Shown here one piece after another: positions 60,125-64,000 of a DNA stretch of 64,000 nucleotides. A program made the translations under genes and the position numbers. The notes below the pieces were generated by a model. The model made no database searches and was not told the origin of the DNA. It was given only the letters and a program-made list of their open reading frames with translations. Source of the stretch: Streptomyces sp. NBC_00285 (GTDB lineage Bacteria > Actinomycetota > Actinomycetes > Streptomycetales > Streptomycetaceae); the NCBI RefSeq assembly GCF_036174265.1, contig NZ_CP108055.1:9734001-9798000 (forward strand), in the 5' to 3' direction. The first letter of the stretch is position 1; each line of letters starts with the position of its first letter.

Positions 60125-62923
60125 ATGGTGTGGAACGCGGCTCGGCAGGCATCCGTCCGACCTGTGGCCACGTTCGCCATGGTCGGCCGTCACGCCGAGC
60201 GGGCAGCCGTCGGACAGCTGCTCGACGCGGTGCGCGACGGCCTGAGCGGCGCCCTGGTCCTGACCGGCGAACCCGGAATCGGCAAGACCCGGCTGCTGGA
60301 GTACGCCGCGACCCGGGCCGCGGAACTGCGCGTGGTCCGGCTGACCGCGGTCGAGCAGGAGACCGGTCTTGGCTTCGGCGCGCTGCACCGGCTCCTGCGG
60401 CCGTTCCTGAACCGGGTGGCCCGGCTGCCCGACCCGCAGCGAGCCGCACTGGACGCGGCTCTGGGTCTGGCGGCGAGGCTGCCCTCGGACCGTTACCTGG
60501 TCGGCCTGGCAACACTGACACTGTTGTCCGAGGTGGCCGCCGATCAGCCACTGCTGCTGTTGGTGGACGATGCGCAATGGCTGGACCGGGAGTCGGCCGA
60601 GGCGCTCGCTTTCGCCGCCCGCCGGCTGCATGCCGACTCCCTCGGCCTGATCATCGCCGTCCGCGAAGGGCTCGCGGGCACGGGCCTGTTCGACGCACTG
60701 AGCGTGCATTCGGTCACCGGCTTGCCCGAGGCGGAGGCCAAGGTCCTGCTCTCCTTCGGCACCCGGCGGGTGGACCCGGCCGTGGCCGACCGGATCGTCA
60801 TCGGGACCGGCGGCAATCCGCTCGCACTGCTGGAACTCGCCGATGCCCTGACGGCCGAGCAGTTGTCCGGTATCGCCCCCTTGCCAGATCCACTGCCGGT
60901 GGGCCGTCTGCTGGAAGAGCATTTCCAGCGCCGGGTGCGAGCCCTGCCGCCGGAGACCGGAACCCTGTTGTTGCTGCTCGCGGCGGCCCCGTCGGGCGAG
61001 GCGGCGATGATGTGGCGCGCCGCAGGCACGCTGGGCCTGTCGCCCCGCGCTGTCGAGCCGGCGGTCGCCGCGGGCATCCTCGGCCGTGGCGTGCCGACGG
61101 CCTTCCGGCATCCTCTGATCCGCTCCGCGGTGTACTCCGGCGCCGATCCCGGCGAGCGCCGCCGGATGCACGCGGCGCTCGCCGCCGCCTGCGACTCCGT
61201 GCGGGACACCGACCGCCGTGCCTGGCACCGGGCCGAGGCGTCCGAGGGAGTGGACGAGAAGGTCGCCGCCGACCTGGAGGCCGCCTCCGAACGCGCCCGG
61301 TCCCGCGGCGGCTACTCCCAGCAGGCCCTGTTCCTGTCGCGCGCCGCTGATTTCACCAGCGACCCGGCCAAACGGACAGAGCGGCTGCTCGACGCGGCGC
61401 AGGCCCATCTGATGTCCGGCGACGCATCGGCGGCACGGACCGCGCTCGACCTGGCCGGAGCCGACATCCGTGGCCCGGTCATGCGCACTCGTGAGCTGCG
61501 CATGCGGGCCACCTCACAGATGTTCCAGATCCTCGTCGCCGACGTCCCCGCCATGCTGATGGACGCCGTGGCCAGGCTCGGTCCGCAGGATCCGCGGCTG
61601 ACCTGGGAACTGCTCTGTGAGGCGCTGCACGCCGCGCTGGTCGCCCATGGCCGCACGCACGGCACGTCGTTGGCCGAGGTCGCGGCGGCCGTCGTCGCAG
61701 TGCAACGAGCCTCGGACACTGCCACGCCCGGCCGTGACCTGCTGATGGAGGGTCTGGCCCGTCGGGTGGCCGAGGGCTACGAGCACGGCGCGCCCGTGCT
61801 GCGCACCGCCCTGGAACGGTTGCGCACCGGTGGCGAGTTCGGGGACACGAACAGTCCGCTGGCGGTGATGGTGGCCATGGGCTGTGACGATCTGTGGGAC
61901 ATCGAGGCCGGGCGCGAACTCACCGATCGCCTGGCGGCGGCGGACCGCGACGCCGGCGCACTGTACGCGCTGAGCATGACGTTGCTCGTCGAAGCGCGCT
62001 GTGAACTCTGGGACGGGCGGTTCACGCAGGCGGAGGTCCGCTACGCCGAGTTCGACGACATTGCGGAGGACACCGGCTTTCCCGGCGGCGGGGACATCAA
62101 CCGGCTCCACCTGTTCGCCCTGACCGGCCGGGAGGCCGAACTGCGGGCAGCGGTGCGGCGGACCGCGGAGATGAGGGGCAGCGGCCACGGCCTGCTCCAG
62201 TTGCTGGCGCAGCACGCGCTGACCCTGTTCGAGCTGGGGCAGGGACGTTACCGGCAGGCGTTGCGGCACGCCCGAGCGGTTTTCGTGGCCGACCCCCCGG
62301 CCTGCGGCAACCTCGTTCTTCCTCTGCTCATCGAGGCCGGTGTACGGGTCGGCGACCGAGTCGGCGCAGCCGAGGCCCTGGCCCGGCTGGAGGTGCGCGC
62401 CCCGCTCGCGGATACGCCCTGGGCCCTGGGCACCCTGGCTCTGGGCCGGGCGTTGACAGCCGAGGGCGACGAGGCCGAACGGTTCTACCAGGAGTCGGTC
62501 GATGTGCTGGGAACGGTTCCGACGGCCCTGGAGCAGGCCCGGGCGCGACTGCTGTTCGGCGAATGGCTGCGTCGCCGCAAGCGGCGTTCCGATGCCAGGA
62601 CGCAGTTGCGTGCCGCGTATGAGAGCTTCGACGCCTTCGGTGCGGTGCCGTACGCCGAGCGGGCCCGGGTCGAGTTGCTGGCCACCGGCGAGACGGCCCG
62701 CAGGCGGACGGAGGAGACCAGGTTCGATCTCACGCCGCGGGAACGGCAGGTGGGCTCCATGGCCGCCTCGGGGCTGACCAACGCCGAGATCGCGACGCGG
62801 TTGTTCATCACCACCTCGACCGTCGAGTTTCACATGAACAAGGTGTTCCGCAAGCTCGGCATCACCTCCCGGAGGCAGATACCTCGCGCGATCGGCGAAC
62901 CGGACCCGGCGGCCGACGGTTGA
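60125..62923 (+). CDS. LAL-type LuxR transcriptional regulator, second copy
   Basis: The 932-residue protein has Walker A GEPGIGKT (48-55), Walker B-like LLLLVDDAQWLDR, a helical repeat region and a C-terminal LuxR domain (LTPRERQVGSMAASGLTNAEIA, then STVEFHMNKVFRKLGI). ATG at 60125 follows GGGGGAG by 8 bases. It shares domain order but only moderate similarity with the preceding regulator. The two could act together or respond to different signals. Confidence 0.9.
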   Translation: MVWNAARQASVRPVATFAMVGRHAERAAVGQLLDAVRDGLSGALVLTGEPGIGKTRLLEYAATRAAELRVVRLTAVEQETGLGFGALHRLLRPFLNRVARLPDPQRAALDAALGLAARLPSDRYLVGLATLTLLSEVAADQPLLLLVDDAQWLDRESAEALAFAARRLHADSLGLIIAVREGLAGTGLFDALSVHSVTGLPEAEAKVLLSFGTRRVDPAVADRIVIGTGGNPLALLELADALTAEQLSGIAPLPDPLPVGRLLEEHFQRRVRALPPETGTLLLLLAAAPSGEAAMMWRAAGTLGLSPRAVEPAVAAGILGRGVPTAFRHPLIRSAVYSGADPGERRRMHAALAAACDSVRDTDRRAWHRAEASEGVDEKVAADLEAASERARSRGGYSQQALFLSRAADFTSDPAKRTERLLDAAQAHLMSGDASAARTALDLAGADIRGPVMRTRELRMRATSQMFQILVADVPAMLMDAVARLGPQDPRLTWELLCEALHAALVAHGRTHGTSLAEVAAAVVAVQRASDTATPGRDLLMEGLARRVAEGYEHGAPVLRTALERLRTGGEFGDTNSPLAVMVAMGCDDLWDIEAGRELTDRLAAADRDAGALYALSMTLLVEARCELWDGRFTQAEVRYAEFDDIAEDTGFPGGGDINRLHLFALTGREAELRAAVRRTAEMRGSGHGLLQLLAQHALTLFELGQGRYRQALRHARAVFVADPPACGNLVLPLLIEAGVRVGDRVGAAEALARLEVRAPLADTPWALGTLALGRALTAEGDEAERFYQESVDVLGTVPTALEQARARLLFGEWLRRRKRRSDARTQLRAAYESFDAFGAVPYAERARVELLATGETARRRTEETRFDLTPRERQVGSMAASGLTNAEIATRLFITTSTVEFHMNKVFRKLGITSRRQIPRAIGEPDPAADG

Positions 62924-62987
62924 GCGGTCAGCACCGTTCAGCACGCGTCGTACGCCGGGCCGTGAGCGAGCCGGGTCGGGGCCGGGG

Positions 62988-64000
62988 TCAGGAGAGCGTG
63001 AAGTCCTGGAACTCCGCGATCCCGCGGGTGCCGGTCCAGCCGTTCGCCGCCGTCATGAAGACCCCCACGTCCTGGGTGCCGGCGGCGCCGCCCGGTGTGG
63101 CCGTGCCGATGGTGGTCCACGTCGTGCCGTCGGTGCTCGCCTCACCCGTGTAGGCGGAGCCGGCACGGGTCAGGCGCAGGAACACCGGTGCGGCGAAGGA
63201 ACCGGCCGTCTTGATCGAGTCGAACGTTCCGTCCTGGCCGGAGTCCCAGGACAGCACGCATCCGTTGGACGGCGTCACGGCCAGGTTGACGTACCCGGGC
63301 GAGCCGTCGGCGGACAGGTCGTTGCGCACGATCAGCCCGGCGCGGGCCCAGCCGCCGGTGCTGTCCTGCGAGACGACCTTCACCGTGGCGGTGGAAGCGG
63401 TCCCGAACGCGCCCGCACGGTGGATGGCACCGAACTGGTTGGTGCCGGCCCACAGGTCGGCGCCCGCGCCCTCGATGGCCAGCGCAGTGCCCGACTGGCC
63501 GAAGACGGCGTCGTTGAAGCTCACGGTCCGGTACGGGTCCCGCACTCCCGTCGCCGCCATGAGCCGCACCGACGCCGTGGCCGTCCCCCTGGGCGAGGCC
63601 GCCGAGGCGCCGCTGCGGTAGGCGGCGGTGGCCGGGACGCGGGTCACCAGGTCGGCAACGGTGCCGGTGAGCGTCAGCTCGAAGTCCGCCGAGAACGTCC
63701 GGCCCGGTGCGACCGAGGCGGAGGTCACCGTCCCGACCGGCTTCGCGGTCATCCCCGCGGGCGCCTGGACGGACAGCGTCACCCCGGTGGCCGGCGCGAA
63801 CCCGTTGCGGTTGGTGAAGGCCACCGTGACGGTGACCGCACCGCCCTCCGTCACCGCGCCCTTGGGGGAGGAAGCGGTCAGCGTGGCCTGGTGCGGGTCG
63901 GCGGCCAAGGTGTCGTGGACCCGCCGCGCCAGCTTGTGGACGTCACCGGTGGTCCTCGTCGGGTAGGTGTCGTGCCGGTGCGCCCAGTCGTCCTCCAGCG
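62988..64000 (-). CDS. C-terminal part of a large secreted protein with NEW3-like and DUF1349-like domains (partial)
   Basis: The frame is open to the window end, so only the last 336 codons are visible. After a helical part (GDVHKLARRVHDTLAAD) there is a NEW3-like beta-sandwich (about 35-125 of the visible part; VTVTVAFTNRNGFAPATGVTLS). A DUF1349-like, laminin/concanavalin-type domain follows, with GWARAGLIVRNDLSAD and GFVN-like GYVNLAVTPSNG, ending FQDFTLS. These modules occur on secreted glycan-active enzymes such as glycosidases and PIG-L deacetylases. The catalytic domain lies outside the window. Confidence 0.75.
   Translation of the reverse strand, partial: LEDDWAHRHDTYPTRTTGDVHKLARRVHDTLAADPHQATLTASSPKGAVTEGGAVTVTVAFTNRNGFAPATGVTLSVQAPAGMTAKPVGTVTSASVAPGRTFSADFELTLTGTVADLVTRVPATAAYRSGASAASPRGTATASVRLMAATGVRDPYRTVSFNDAVFGQSGTALAIEGAGADLWAGTNQFGAIHRAGAFGTASTATVKVVSQDSTGGWARAGLIVRNDLSADGSPGYVNLAVTPSNGCVLSWDSGQDGTFDSIKTAGSFAAPVFLRLTRAGSAYTGEASTDGTTWTTIGTATPGGAAGTQDVGVFMTAANGWTGTRGIAEFQDFTLS

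Noticed and set aside
1..64000. CRISPR arrays, tRNA, rRNA, origins, complete insertion sequences
   Set aside because: No regularly spaced direct repeats, cloverleaf-like sequences, rRNA cores, DnaA-box clusters or intact transposases were seen.

Overview
The window looks like a chromosomal segment of a Streptomyces or a very close relative. It has very high GC, many GTG starts, frequent ATGA/GTGA overlaps, a SigF-type sigma factor, a SigE-type sigma factor, MEDS/STAS/HATPase regulators, LAL-type LuxR giants and a DUF6131 protein. No tRNA, rRNA, CRISPR array or complete insertion sequence was seen. Mobile DNA is limited to one IS5-like transposase stub. || 0-10 kb: a double-GNAT acetyltransferase, a small lipoprotein, a class I methyltransferase, then a minus-strand operon of sigma factor, single-pass membrane protein and protein O-mannosyltransferase. 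A family-2 glycosyltransferase, a SigF-like sigma factor and a YihY membrane protein follow. || 10-21 kb: a stress/dormancy-like and Sec-related block. The minus arm carries a cardiolipin-synthase-like PLD enzyme, an Rv1733c-like membrane protein, a miniature MreB-like actin and two TraR/DksA zinc-finger proteins. The divergent plus arm carries a NarL-type two-component system, a 134-residue leader protein and a SecDF fusion. From memory this order resembles S. coelicolor SCO6160-SCO6167. The leader ends in an R-A-P-P motif, and its last codons pair perfectly with the secDF ribosome binding site. This has the layout of a Sec-monitoring arrest peptide and is the strongest find in the window. 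Two MEDS regulators follow. || 21-29 kb: NUDIX hydrolase, DUF5707 secreted protein, NAD-dependent DNA ligase, a padR-acyl-CoA dehydrogenase operon with a perfect operator palindrome, and a four-repeat COG4705 membrane protein. || 29-35 kb: DedA protein, MFS transporter, NodB deacetylase, MGDG-synthase-like glycosyltransferase, BlaI repressor and M56 metallopeptidase. Three CTAC-N5-GTAG dyads lie in the two divergent promoter regions, suggesting one self-contained envelope regulon. || 35-46 kb: a sigma factor, helical-protein and micro-membrane-protein operon. Then comes a LacI-controlled beta-L-arabinofuranoside cluster (GH127, ABC importer without ATPase, secreted glycosidase with RICIN domain), followed by an aldo/keto reductase. 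|| 46-64 kb: a second set of STAS/HATPase/MEDS regulators, a truncated GH13 gene, a DHA2 exporter with a divergent double Lrp/AsnC regulator, a DUF6131 mini-protein, a secreted unknown, an alpha/beta-hydrolase-SDR pair, two tandem LAL-type LuxR regulators, and the 3' part of a large secreted protein cut by the window edge.
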